Positions 19,406 through 27,972 of a DNA stretch of 64,000 nucleotides are shown here, piece by piece. The stretch covers positions 6,138,001-6,202,000 of the forward strand of contig NZ_CP067412.1 in NCBI RefSeq assembly GCF_023375815.1, read 5' to 3'. The notes under the pieces are model-generated. The model saw only the letters and a list, made by a program, of their open reading frames with translations. It was not told the DNA's origin and made no database searches. A program made the translations under genes and the position numbers. Each line of letters begins with the position of its first letter. Positions within the stretch are counted from its first letter, which is position 1. Source of the DNA: Pseudomonas sp. HS6 (GTDB lineage Bacteria; Pseudomonadota; Gammaproteobacteria; Pseudomonadales; Pseudomonadaceae).

Positions 19406-20338
19406 ATGAGTTTCGAAACCTTCGGTCAGCCGTTGCTGACCTTTCCCGATGCGGAAAAAAGTCCCCTGAGCATTCGCGCCAAGGCGCTGGTGTTCGTCGA
19501 TCCACGCTCGCGCCAGTTGCGCGAAGAAATGGCCCAGCTCGCTCCGCGCTCGACCTCGGTGTTGATTCGCGGCGAGACCGGCACCGGCAAGGAATTGCTC
19601 GCCCGGCATATCCACCGCGCCAGTGATCGCAGCGGATTGTTTGTCTCGGTCAATTGCGGGGCGATCAGCCCGACCTACGCTGATGCCGAATTGTTCGGCT
19701 ACGCCGCCGGCAGCTACAGCGGTTCGGCCAGCAGTCGCGCTGGCTGGTTCGGTTCGGCCAACGGCGGCACCTTGTACCTGGACGAGATCGGCGACTTGCC
19801 GCTGCCGATCCAGATCAAGTTGCTTTCCGCATTGGAAAACCACGAAGTCACCCGCGTCGGTGCCCATCAACCGAGCCCGGTGGATGTGCGCCTGGTGGCG
19901 GCGACCAGCATCGATTTGGCCCAGGCGGTGGCGGCGGGGAAATTCCACGAGCGGCTCTATCACTATCTTGGCGAGGGGCATCTGGAATTGCCGGCGTTGC
20001 GCGCGCGGGTCGGTGACATTCTTTCGTTGGCCGAGTACTTCCTCGGCATCTACAGCCAGCGCCTGGATCTGCCGGTGCCGCTGATCAGCGAAGCGGCGCA
20101 AGAGGTGCTGGAGCAACACAGTTGGCCGGGCAACACCCGGGAGCTGGAAAACGTCATTCACTTTGCACTGCTGGTGAGCACCGGCGATGAAATTCTACCG
20201 GAGCACCTGAACCTGCCCGAGGTGTCTGGGACGCTGGTTCAGATCGAACGTCAGGTGGCGAGCATCAGTGCCAAAGGGACTGCCGAGGAACGTAAGGCAT
20301 TGAAAGAATTACTGTTGAGCCTGAGTGAGGCGTTGTAA
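19406..20338 (+). CDS. Sigma-54 activator-like AAA+ protein lacking regulatory and HTH domains
   Basis: A 310-residue bacterial enhancer-binding-protein ATPase. Walker A is GETGTGKE (56-63), Walker B GTLYLDEIGD (121-130), and sensor II lies in SWPGNTRELENVIHFA. The sigma-54 contact loop, normally GAFTGA, reads GSYSGS (102-107). No N-terminal receiver or GAF domain is present, and the protein ends about 45 residues after the AAA+ lid with KELLLSLSEAL, where PspF or SfnR-type proteins would have a Fis-like HTH; no such HTH is visible here or just downstream in any frame. The start at ATG 19406 (GGGAGT upstream) matches where homology begins. SfnR-type sulfur regulators also lack an N-terminal domain, so a sulfur role is plausible; it may act without direct DNA binding or be non-activating. 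Confidence 0.8.
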   Translation: MSFETFGQPLLTFPDAEKSPLSIRAKALVFVDPRSRQLREEMAQLAPRSTSVLIRGETGTGKELLARHIHRASDRSGLFVSVNCGAISPTYADAELFGYAAGSYSGSASSRAGWFGSANGGTLYLDEIGDLPLPIQIKLLSALENHEVTRVGAHQPSPVDVRLVAATSIDLAQAVAAGKFHERLYHYLGEGHLELPALRARVGDILSLAEYFLGIYSQRLDLPVPLISEAAQEVLEQHSWPGNTRELENVIHFALLVSTGDEILPEHLNLPEVSGTLVQIERQVASISAKGTAEERKALKELLLSLSEAL

Positions 20339-20341
20339 CCG

Positions 20342-20362
20342 TTTTGTTCAATATGAACAAAA
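20342..20362. promoter_or_regulatory. Perfect 9-bp inverted repeat before metQ
   Basis: TTTTGTTCA (20342-20350), spacer ATA, TGAACAAAA (20354-20362), only 3 bp after the stop of the sigma-54-type gene. There is no T-run beyond the flanking T/A arms, so it is more likely an operator for the downstream binding-protein gene than a terminator, although both are possible. Confidence 0.4.
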
Positions 20363-20502
20363 TGGAATATGAAGCTGAATAAACGTTATTGTCCGGGAAT
20401 AAAAAATCCCGGTATTGTCCGACTCACGCCAGCAGTAGCACATCGCTGGCACACGTATTAATGCCGTCGTCGATGACGACCGATTTTCGATAAGGACACT
20501 GC

Positions 20503-21300
20503 ATGAAAAAGGTTCTGTTGTTTACCGCATTGGCGGCTGCTCTGACGGCTTCCCTGGCGCAGGCCGGCGAGAAACTGGTTGTCGCGGCGACCCCGGTTCC
20601 GCACGCCGAGATCCTCGAGCTGATCAAGCCGACACTCGCCAAAGAAGGCGTGGATCTGGAAATCAAAGTCTTCACCGACTACGTTCAGCCGAACGTGCAG
20701 GTTGGCGAGAAGCGTCTGGATGCCAACTACTTCCAGACCCTGCCGTACCTGAACAGCTTCAACCAGGGTAAATACAAGGACGACAAAGCCAAGTACCTGG
20801 TGACCGTGCAAGGCGTTCACGTTGAACCGTTCGGTGGCTACTCGAGCAAGTACAAGACCCTGGCCGAACTGCCGGACGGCGCCACCATCGCCATTCCGAA
20901 CGAAGGCAGCAACAGCGGTCGTGCACTGATCCTGCTGCAGAAGGCTGGCCTGATCGAACTGAAAGATCCGAAAAACGCCCTGGCCACGCCGAAAGACATC
21001 GCCAAGAACCCGCACAACTTCAAGTTCAAGGAGCTGGAGTCAGCCCTGCTGCCGCGTGTTCTGAAAGAAGTCGACCTGGACATGATCAACACCAACTACG
21101 CGCTGGAAGCCAAGTTGAACCCGACCAAGGACGCCCTGGTGATCGAAGGTGCCGATTCGCCTTACGTGAACTTCCTGGTGGCCCGTGAGGACAACAAGAA
21201 CAGCGACGCGATCCAGAAGCTGGCCAAGGCCCTGACCAGCCCGGAAGTCAAAGCGTTCATCGAGAAGAAGTACAACGGCGCGGTACTGCCGGCGTTCTGA
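20503..21300 (+). CDS. metQ: MetQ/NlpA-family substrate-binding protein
   Basis: A 265-residue periplasmic binding protein of the D-methionine (MetQ/NlpA) family. A signal peptide ends in LAQAGEK and is followed by VVAATPVPHAEILE; ANYFQTLPYLNSFN, AIPNEGSNSGRALILLQ and INTNYALEA are family hallmarks. No lipobox cysteine is present, so unlike E. coli MetQ it should be soluble in the periplasm. No metN or metI lies nearby, so it must use an ABC transporter encoded elsewhere. GATAAGGA precedes the ATG. Its position at the end of the sulfur island suggests organosulfur scavenging (methionine or a related compound). Confidence 0.85.
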   Translation: MKKVLLFTALAAALTASLAQAGEKLVVAATPVPHAEILELIKPTLAKEGVDLEIKVFTDYVQPNVQVGEKRLDANYFQTLPYLNSFNQGKYKDDKAKYLVTVQGVHVEPFGGYSSKYKTLAELPDGATIAIPNEGSNSGRALILLQKAGLIELKDPKNALATPKDIAKNPHNFKFKELESALLPRVLKEVDLDMINTNYALEAKLNPTKDALVIEGADSPYVNFLVAREDNKNSDAIQKLAKALTSPEVKAFIEKKYNGAVLPAF

Positions 21301-21333
21301 TCTGACGCAGCAACACAACCCCTTCAAGGTATG

Positions 21334-21370
21334 AAAACGCCGATGGCCAGTGATGGTAATCGGCGTTTTT
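21334..21370 (+). terminator. Rho-independent terminator after metQ
   Basis: AAAACGCCGAT (21334-21344) pairs with ATCGGCGTTTT (21359-21369) and ends in a T-run, 33 bp after the stop codon. A short CCCCTCACCCTAACCCTCTC segment at 21391-21410 just beyond resembles one end of the MITE-like repeat. Confidence 0.85.
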
Positions 21371-21498
21371 ATGTGTGCCTCAAAAGCACCCCCTCACCCT
21401 AACCCTCTCTTTTGCTCGCGTCAGCGAACAAATTTGCACAGTTATTTTCGAATCAGAACACTAGAATAGACCCCAACTTTTTCGGAGCCAGAGCCCTT

Positions 21499-22158
21499 AT
21501 GTCAGATTCGGTTGACGCCCCCGGGCTGTCAGATTTACCGCTGGATGACTTGGTGGCCTGCCATGAGTGCGATCTGCTGATGCGCAAGCCCAAGCTTGCC
21601 CACGGCGAAAAGGCCCTCTGCCCACGCTGCGGTTACGAACTGTATGCCCACCGCCATAACGTGGTGCAGCGCAGTCTTGCCCTGGTCATTGCCGCACTGC
21701 TGCTCTACGTGCCGGCGAACTTTTTACCCATCATGCAGCTCAATGTTCTCGGACAATCGTCACAGGACACGGTCTGGAGCGGTGTTGTCGGTCTGTTCAA
21801 TACCGATATGCGCGGTGTTTCAGTTGTCGTGTTCCTGTGCAGCATGGCGATTCCACTGCTGAAACTGCTGTGTCAGTTGTTTGTGTTGCTGACGATCCGT
21901 TTCAACATCGGTCGTAGCTACGGCCTGTTGCTGTACCGCATTTATCACCACCTCAAAGACTGGGGCATGCTCGAGGTCTACCTCATGGGCGTCCTGGTGG
22001 CGATCGTCAAACTGGCGGACATGGCGGCGATTACCGTCGGTCTCGGTCTGGCATGTTTCATCGGTCTGTTATTGGTTCAGGTCTGGCTTGAAGTGGTGAT
22101 GTCACCGCACCAGATCTGGCAGGCGTTATCAGGAGAGGATGCCCATGCGGGCGATTGA
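21499..22158 (+). CDS. PqiA/LetA-family membrane protein, first half
   Basis: A 219-residue inner-membrane protein: a cytoplasmic zinc-ribbon-like head (C21-x2-C24 and C41-x2-C44) followed by four hydrophobic helices, including LALVIAALLLYVPANFLPIM. It corresponds to one half of E. coli PqiA/LetA, which are single polypeptides with two such modules. ATG 21499 begins MSDSVDAPGL; upstream in-frame codons in the ORF lack homology. It overlaps the next gene by 14 bp, and with it and the MCE protein forms a lipid transport system between inner and outer membranes. The assignment to LetA rather than PqiA follows from the missing pqiC. Confidence 0.88.
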   Translation: MSDSVDAPGLSDLPLDDLVACHECDLLMRKPKLAHGEKALCPRCGYELYAHRHNVVQRSLALVIAALLLYVPANFLPIMQLNVLGQSSQDTVWSGVVGLFNTDMRGVSVVVFLCSMAIPLLKLLCQLFVLLTIRFNIGRSYGLLLYRIYHHLKDWGMLEVYLMGVLVAIVKLADMAAITVGLGLACFIGLLLVQVWLEVVMSPHQIWQALSGEDAHAGD

Positions 22159-22768
22159 TGCGGGCATTCTGATCTGTACCGAATGTCACGAACTGAACAA
22201 GCAGGATGCCGACAGCGACGTGCAGACTTGCACCCGATGCGGTGCGCTGGTTCACGCCCGAAGGCCCAACAGCCTCGCGCGAACCTGGGCGTTGCTGATC
22301 ACTGCGGCGATTATCTACATCCCGGCCAACGTACTACCGATCATGACAGTCAGCTCGCTGGGCCAGGGTGATCCAAGCACGATCATGTCGGGTGTCATCC
22401 AACTGGTGCAGCACGGCATGATTCCGATCGCTGCCGTGGTGTTCATCGCCAGTATCCTGGTGCCGACCTTCAAACTGGTAGGCATCGCGCTGCTGTTGTT
22501 TTCGGTACAGCGCCGCCAGCCACTCTCTGCGCGCCAGCGGATCTGGATGTACCGCTTCATCGAGTTCATCGGCCGCTGGTCCATGCTCGATATTTTCGTG
22601 ATTGCCATTCTGGTGGCGGTCGTCAACTTCGGCCGGCTTGCCAGCGTCGAAGCCAATCTTGGCGCCATCGCCTTCGCCAGTGTGGTGATTCTGACGATGC
22701 TCGCCGCTGTCACTTTCGATCCCCGACTGATTTGGGATAACACGGAGTCGGACGCCGACCATGACTGA
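22145..22768 (+). CDS. PqiA/LetA-family membrane protein, second half
   Basis: A 207-residue protein homologous to its neighbour: zinc-ribbon cysteines C11, C14, C29 and C32, then four helices (WALLITAAIIYIPANVLPIM, MIPIAAVVFIASILVP, MLDIFVIAILVAVVNFG and a final one). ATG 22145 is preferred over ATG 22139 because AGGAGA lies 8 bp upstream of the former but only 2 bp from the latter. Together with the preceding gene it would reconstitute a full PqiA/LetA. The 14-bp and 8-bp overlaps with its neighbours point to tight translational coupling. Confidence 0.88.
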   Translation: MRAIDAGILICTECHELNKQDADSDVQTCTRCGALVHARRPNSLARTWALLITAAIIYIPANVLPIMTVSSLGQGDPSTIMSGVIQLVQHGMIPIAAVVFIASILVPTFKLVGIALLLFSVQRRQPLSARQRIWMYRFIEFIGRWSMLDIFVIAILVAVVNFGRLASVEANLGAIAFASVVILTMLAAVTFDPRLIWDNTESDADHD

Positions 22769-25064
22769 TTTGCCTGTAGCGAAAACCCGACCGGCTTCGA
22801 ACTGGTCTGCCATTTGGGTACTGCCCCTGATCGCCTTGGTCATCGGCGGCTGGCTTGGATGGCGTGCCTACACCGAAACCGGCATCGAGATTCAGGTGCG
22901 CTTCGAAAGTGGTGAAGGTATCCAGGCCAACAAGACCGAAGTGGTCTACAAAGGCATGCCCGTCGGCAAGGTCAAAGCCCTCAAGCTCGATGACGAGGGT
23001 GGCACCAAAGGCGTGATCGCCACTATCGAGATGAACAAGGATGTCGATCAATACCTGAAGACCAGCACCCGCTTCTGGCTGGTCAAACCGAGTGTGACAT
23101 TGGCCGGTATCACCGGTCTGGAAACCCTGGTGTCGGGTAACTATGTCGCGATCAGCCCGGGCGAGGGCGAGCCGACCCGCAAGTTCAAGGCGCTGGCCGA
23201 AGAACCACCGCTGTCGGACTCCAAGCCTGGTCTGCACCTGACGATCAAGGCTGATCGCCTGGGTTCGTTGAACCGTGGCAGCCCGGTGTTCTACAAACAG
23301 ATCAAAGTAGGCCAGATCAAAAGTTACGTGCTGTCGGAAGACCAGAGCACTGTCGAACTCAAGGTGTTCATCGAGCCGACTTACGCCAAACTGGTGCGCA
23401 AACACACGCGTTTCTGGAATGCCAGCGGCATCAGCATCGACGCCAACCTGTCCGGGGTGAAAGTGCGCAGCGAATCCCTGGCCAGCATCGTCGCCGGCGG
23501 TATTGCCTTCGCCACGCCGGAGAACCGCAAGGACAGCCCGCCGACCGATCCGAGCCTGCCTTTCCGTCTCTACGAAGACTTCGATGCAGCCGCCGCCGGC
23601 ATCCGCGTGAAGGTCAAACTCAGTGATTTCGAAGGCTTGCAGGCTGGCCGTACACCGGTGATGTACAAGGGCATTCAGGTCGGTAACCTGAAAGCGCTGA
23701 AAATCGATCCGGATCTGTCCAGCGCCACCGCTGAACTGACCCTCGATCCATTGGCCGAAGAGTATCTGGTCACCGGCACCCAGTTCTGGGTGGTCAAACC
23801 GTCGATTTCCCTGGCCGGCATCACCGGTCTGGAAGCGTTGGTCAAAGGTAACTACATTGCCGTGCGACCGGGCGACAAGGGCGGCGCGCCGCAGCGTGAG
23901 TTCGAAGCCCGGCCGAAAGCGCCGCCGCTGGATCTGAAGGCGCCGGGCCTGCACCTGGTGCTGTTTACCGATACCCTCGGTTCGATCGAAGTTGGCAGCC
24001 CGATCCTCTACAAGCAGGTCAAGGTCGGCTCGGTGCAGAGTTATCAGTTCTCCAAGACCCGGAAGCAACTGGTGATCGGCGTTCACATCGAGAAGGAATA
24101 CGAAAGTCTGGTCAATGCTTCGACCCGGTTCTGGAACGTCAGCGGTGTCACGTTAACCGGCGGATTGACCGGCGGCATTCAGGTCAAGAGCGAGTCGTTG
24201 CAAACCCTGATGGCCGGCGGCATCGCATTCGAAACACCGCAAGCCAAGGCGCCGTTGCAGAAGCGGATTCCGCGCTTCCGTCTGTTCGCCAGTCATGACG
24301 AGGCCAATCAGAAGGGTGAGGTGGTGACCATCAAGGTCGATCGTGCCGACGGTTTACGCAGCGGCACGCCGATTCGCTTCAAGGGCCTGGACGTCGGCAA
24401 GATCGAAAGTGTCGACCTGACCGATGATCTGCAATCGGTGATCCTCACCGCGCGCATCACTGAAGTACCGGAGAAGATTGCCCGGGTCGGCAGCCAGTTC
24501 TGGGTGGTCAAACCGGAGTTGGGGCTGATCAAGACCTCGAACCTGGAGACCCTCGTCACCGGCCAGTACATCGAAGTGCAACCGGCAGCCAAGAACCTCG
24601 GCCCGCAGAAGAACTTCGTGGCCCTGGCCAATCCGCCGGAAGTGAGCAAACAAGAGGCCGGCCTCAGCCTGGTATTGAGTGCTGCCCGCCGTGGTTCGCT
24701 GAAACCGGGTGTGCCGGTCACCTACCGCGAGATTACCGTGGGCAAAGTCACCGGTTACGAACTGGGCCAGACAGCGGATCGCGTATTGGTGCACATCCTG
24801 ATCGAGCCGAAATACGCGCCACTGGTACGTAGCGGTAGCCGCTTCTGGAACACCAGCGGTGTCGGTTTCGATATCGGCCTGTTCAATGGCTTGACCGTAC
24901 GCACCGAGTCGCTTGAGACCGCGATTCAGGGCGGCATCGCCTTCGCCACGCCGGACGGCGAGCGGATGGGCAATCCGGCTCGGGTTGAACAGACCTTCCC
25001 GCTGTTCGACAAGTTCGAAGACGAATGGCTGACCTGGGCGCCGAAAATTCCCCTCGGCAAATAA
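22761..25064 (+). CDS. PqiB/LetB-like MCE-domain tunnel protein (six MCE repeats)
   Basis: A 767-residue periplasmic protein anchored by one N-terminal helix (WSAIWVLPLIALVIGGWLGW). I count six MCE/MlaD domains, each opening with a GIEIQVRFESGEGI-type or GLHLTIKADRLGSL-type strand pair and a YKGMPVGKVKALKL-type motif, beginning near residues 43, 154, 278, 395, 520 and 638. E. coli PqiB has three and LetB seven, so this is an intermediate form. Stacked MCE rings are known to make a tunnel for lipids across the periplasm. No PqiC lipoprotein gene follows; the operon ends at the strong terminator at 25077. Confidence 0.88.
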   Translation: MTDLPVAKTRPASNWSAIWVLPLIALVIGGWLGWRAYTETGIEIQVRFESGEGIQANKTEVVYKGMPVGKVKALKLDDEGGTKGVIATIEMNKDVDQYLKTSTRFWLVKPSVTLAGITGLETLVSGNYVAISPGEGEPTRKFKALAEEPPLSDSKPGLHLTIKADRLGSLNRGSPVFYKQIKVGQIKSYVLSEDQSTVELKVFIEPTYAKLVRKHTRFWNASGISIDANLSGVKVRSESLASIVAGGIAFATPENRKDSPPTDPSLPFRLYEDFDAAAAGIRVKVKLSDFEGLQAGRTPVMYKGIQVGNLKALKIDPDLSSATAELTLDPLAEEYLVTGTQFWVVKPSISLAGITGLEALVKGNYIAVRPGDKGGAPQREFEARPKAPPLDLKAPGLHLVLFTDTLGSIEVGSPILYKQVKVGSVQSYQFSKTRKQLVIGVHIEKEYESLVNASTRFWNVSGVTLTGGLTGGIQVKSESLQTLMAGGIAFETPQAKAPLQKRIPRFRLFASHDEANQKGEVVTIKVDRADGLRSGTPIRFKGLDVGKIESVDLTDDLQSVILTARITEVPEKIARVGSQFWVVKPELGLIKTSNLETLVTGQYIEVQPAAKNLGPQKNFVALANPPEVSKQEAGLSLVLSAARRGSLKPGVPVTYREITVGKVTGYELGQTADRVLVHILIEPKYAPLVRSGSRFWNTSGVGFDIGLFNGLTVRTESLETAIQGGIAFATPDGERMGNPARVEQTFPLFDKFEDEWLTWAPKIPLGK

Positions 25065-25076
25065 TCCCGCCCAATG

Positions 25077-25114
25077 AAAAGGGCCGCGATCCAATGGATC
25101 GCGGCCCTTTTTTG
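25077..25114. terminator. Bidirectional terminator between the MCE operon and mksB
   Basis: A perfect 12-bp GC stem, GGGCCGCGATCC (25081-25092) and GGATCGCGGCCC (25096-25107), loop AAT, flanked by AAAA on the left and TTTTTT on the right. It can terminate the rightward MCE operon and the leftward mks operon. Confidence 0.92.
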
Positions 25115-25131
25115 TGCTCGTCAGTTACGCA

Positions 25132-27972
25132 TCAAACCGCATCCAGCTCCGGTTCGTTCGCTTCGACATTGACGTTGGCCTTCACCACATCGTGACGGCG
25201 GATGTACTTCCAGTCTGCCTCGTCGATGTAGATGCCGGCCGGGCCGCTGCCGCCTTCCAGGTCGATGGCGACACTGGCGCAGACCTGCGGCTTCACACTC
25301 GCCAGAATCGGCACGAAGCCCAGTTGCAGGCTGGTCTCCAGCAGGGCGGCCTGGTTTTTCTCGTCGATGTCCGCCGCCTCGTCGAGGTAGTACGGCAGGC
25401 GCACGCGACCGGCGAGGTCGCGATCCATCAAGTGCAGCAACAAATACATGTTGGTCAGCGCCTTGATGGTCATCGTGGTGCCGTTGGAGGCCGCGCCATC
25501 GATGTCGGTGTGGATCACCGGCTGGCCGTTGACCTTGGTGATTTCGAACGCCAGTTCGAACAAGTCCTTGAGGCCGAGCTGGTTGTGGTTCGCCGCCACC
25601 AGCCGCGCCAGGTATTCCTTGGCCTCTTCGTTCTTGTTGTCCTGCTCGGCGCTCTGGCTCAGGTCGAACACCGACAGGGTTTCGCCTTCTTCGTACTGAC
25701 CGGCGCTGTGGATGATCTGGTCGATGTGCTTGAGCGCTTCCTTGTTCGGCGCGAGCACGATGCGGAAGCTCTGTAGGTTGGACACCTGACGCTTGTTGAT
25801 CTCGCGGTTGAACAGCGCCAGTTGATGCTCGAGGCTGTCGTAGTCGCTGCGGATGTTGCGCAGGGTACGCGCGATATCGGTTACGGCTGCACGACGCGCC
25901 TTGCCCAGTGTCAGGGCTTCGTCGGTGCGGTGGGCATAAGCGTTGATCAGCAGTGACAGACGGCGCTCCATGTCGTCTTCACTGTCGAACTTGGCCACAC
26001 CTTTGAGGCGCACCTGAGCGTACAGCGCTTCGATCTGGCCATCGGCACGCAGCAGGCCTTGCCAACTGTCCTGATAGTCGTTGAGCAGCGGCAGAAGGTT
26101 GTCCATCGAGTCGTCGACCGGATCCATGAACGGCGTACCGAACGGCAGGTCCGCCGGCAGCAACTGACGGCGACGCAGGGCATCGTCGAGGGTGCGTTGC
26201 TTGGCTTCCATGTCGGCGATCTGCCGGCCGACCAGTTGCAGCTTGGCCGACAGTTGCTGGACGCGCTCGGTGAAGGCATCGCTGGAGCGCTTGAGTTCGT
26301 CCTGCGCGGCTTCCATCTGCGCCAATTGCTCCAGCTTGTCGCCTTCTTCGGCGCTCAGGGTCTGGGTGCGGCGGAAATCTTCCAGAGCCTTTTGCGCATC
26401 CAGCACTTGTTGGTACAGCGCTTCGGTCTGGGTCTTGCTCGCGGCGCGGTCGGCGGCCACGGCTTGCTGGGTTTTCAGTTGCTTGAGTTCTTTTTCCAGA
26501 CGCTCTTTCTGATCGCGCAGCGCGGCACGGTCAGCCAGTGCTTGCAGGGCCGGCGGCTCGATGTGCGAGATGTCGATCGACAGGCCCGGCACTTCGAAAC
26601 GCTCGCCCTTGAAGCCGTCGAGGATCAGCTCTACGGATTTGACCCACTCGCCGTTCTCGTCGAGGGTGATGCCGTGTTCGCCCAGCGGCAGGCTGAACAG
26701 CGCGCTGTTGAATAGACGCATCAGGCGCTCGACATCCTGTTGCGAGAATTCCTCGCGCAAGCGTGCGTAGCTGTTGTTGTCGGCGTGATCGAGTTGCTGT
26801 TTCACCGACTTCAGGCGTTTTTCCAGATCGCGAAGGCGCTCTTCGAGATCTTCGGCGCTGAACTGTCGGGACTGCGCCAGCGCACCGGCGAGTTCGTCGT
26901 GGGCGTCCTTGGCCGACAGCAGTTGCTGCTCCAGCACTTTGACGTCATCGACCAGCGCAAAGCGGTTCTTCAGTACCGACAATTCGCCGAGCCAACGCTG
27001 GATGCCGGAGATTTCCCGCTCCAGACGCATCAACTCCTGAGTGCCACCGCGCTGATCGTTTTGCAGGTCGTCCTGTTCGCGACGGTAATGTTCTGCCTGA
27101 ATCGCCAGCTCTTCCTTGCGCGCACCGGCGTAATCCGACCAGGTGCCGAGCAACGAATCGAGCAGTGGCGACAGGCGATGCAGCTTGCCGCGCAGCACGT
27201 CGCGCTGTTTCACACCGTTGGCCAGAGCTTCGACCAATGGGCCGGCAGCGACCAGCGAGTTGTAGTCCTGTTCCATGCGACGCACGTCGCGGAAGGCTTC
27301 TTCGCACGCGGCGATGTAATCGACACTGCCGGAACGCAGGCTGTGCTCGAAAGCATCGAGGAACAGCTGCTTGAGCTTGGCTGCGGTGATTTCGCGCATG
27401 TGCAGCAGGTTGATGAACAGCGCGCGGAAGGTCTTCAGGCTCTGCTCGCTGGTGGAGCGCAGCGGAATCAGGGTCAGATCCAGCGGGATCGACGTATGAC
27501 CGCCAACCAGCAAACGGCGCAGCTCATCCGGCTTCAGTTCGTAAGCTTTCAGGCCTTCCTTCTCAAGGTTGCTGAACAGCTCTTTCTGCCGCAGGCAGGT
27601 GTCGTTTTTCTGGTAGTGCGCCAGATCCAGCTTGCCGGCGTAGGCAAAGAACTGGTGACCGAAACCACCGCCCGGGCCGCGCCCGACCACACCGATTACG
27701 TGCGGGCCGTGGGGCAGGTTCACTTCGACAAGGATGTAGCTGGTGTCGGAGGCGAAGTAGAAGCGCCGCGACTGTTCGAGGCTGTACTTGCCGAAACTCA
27801 TGTCCGACATGCGCGCCAGAATCGGGAACTGCAAGGCGTTGATCGACGCCGATTTACCGAGGTTGTTCGCGCCGTAGACCGACAGCGGTTCTTCCAGCGG
27901 GAACAGGCCGAGGCTGTAACCGGCGGTGTTCAAAAGGGCAAAGCGGCGGATGCCGTAGCGTTCCTGGCTCAT
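25132..27972 (-). CDS. mksB: MksB, SMC-like ATPase of the MksBEF condensin
   Basis: A 946-residue SMC-like protein. Walker A is GANNLGKS (34-41) near the N-terminus. Long coiled coils follow (about residues 270-420 and 470-620, rich in E/K/Q/L heptads) around a hinge-like region, and the C-terminal head carries YYLDEAADIDEKNQ as Walker B. It pairs with the kleisin MksF and with MksE to compact DNA in chromosome segregation. Its start overlaps mksE by 4 bp (ATGA). The gene order mksF-mksE-mksB is that of P. aeruginosa. No mksG/jetD nuclease gene adjoins, so this appears to be the chromosome-maintenance form rather than a complete Wadjet defence set. Confidence 0.9.
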   Translation of the reverse strand: MSQERYGIRRFALLNTAGYSLGLFPLEEPLSVYGANNLGKSASINALQFPILARMSDMSFGKYSLEQSRRFYFASDTSYILVEVNLPHGPHVIGVVGRGPGGGFGHQFFAYAGKLDLAHYQKNDTCLRQKELFSNLEKEGLKAYELKPDELRRLLVGGHTSIPLDLTLIPLRSTSEQSLKTFRALFINLLHMREITAAKLKQLFLDAFEHSLRSGSVDYIAACEEAFRDVRRMEQDYNSLVAAGPLVEALANGVKQRDVLRGKLHRLSPLLDSLLGTWSDYAGARKEELAIQAEHYRREQDDLQNDQRGGTQELMRLEREISGIQRWLGELSVLKNRFALVDDVKVLEQQLLSAKDAHDELAGALAQSRQFSAEDLEERLRDLEKRLKSVKQQLDHADNNSYARLREEFSQQDVERLMRLFNSALFSLPLGEHGITLDENGEWVKSVELILDGFKGERFEVPGLSIDISHIEPPALQALADRAALRDQKERLEKELKQLKTQQAVAADRAASKTQTEALYQQVLDAQKALEDFRRTQTLSAEEGDKLEQLAQMEAAQDELKRSSDAFTERVQQLSAKLQLVGRQIADMEAKQRTLDDALRRRQLLPADLPFGTPFMDPVDDSMDNLLPLLNDYQDSWQGLLRADGQIEALYAQVRLKGVAKFDSEDDMERRLSLLINAYAHRTDEALTLGKARRAAVTDIARTLRNIRSDYDSLEHQLALFNREINKRQVSNLQSFRIVLAPNKEALKHIDQIIHSAGQYEEGETLSVFDLSQSAEQDNKNEEAKEYLARLVAANHNQLGLKDLFELAFEITKVNGQPVIHTDIDGAASNGTTMTIKALTNMYLLLHLMDRDLAGRVRLPYYLDEAADIDEKNQAALLETSLQLGFVPILASVKPQVCASVAIDLEGGSGPAGIYIDEADWKYIRRHDVVKANVNVEANEPELDAV

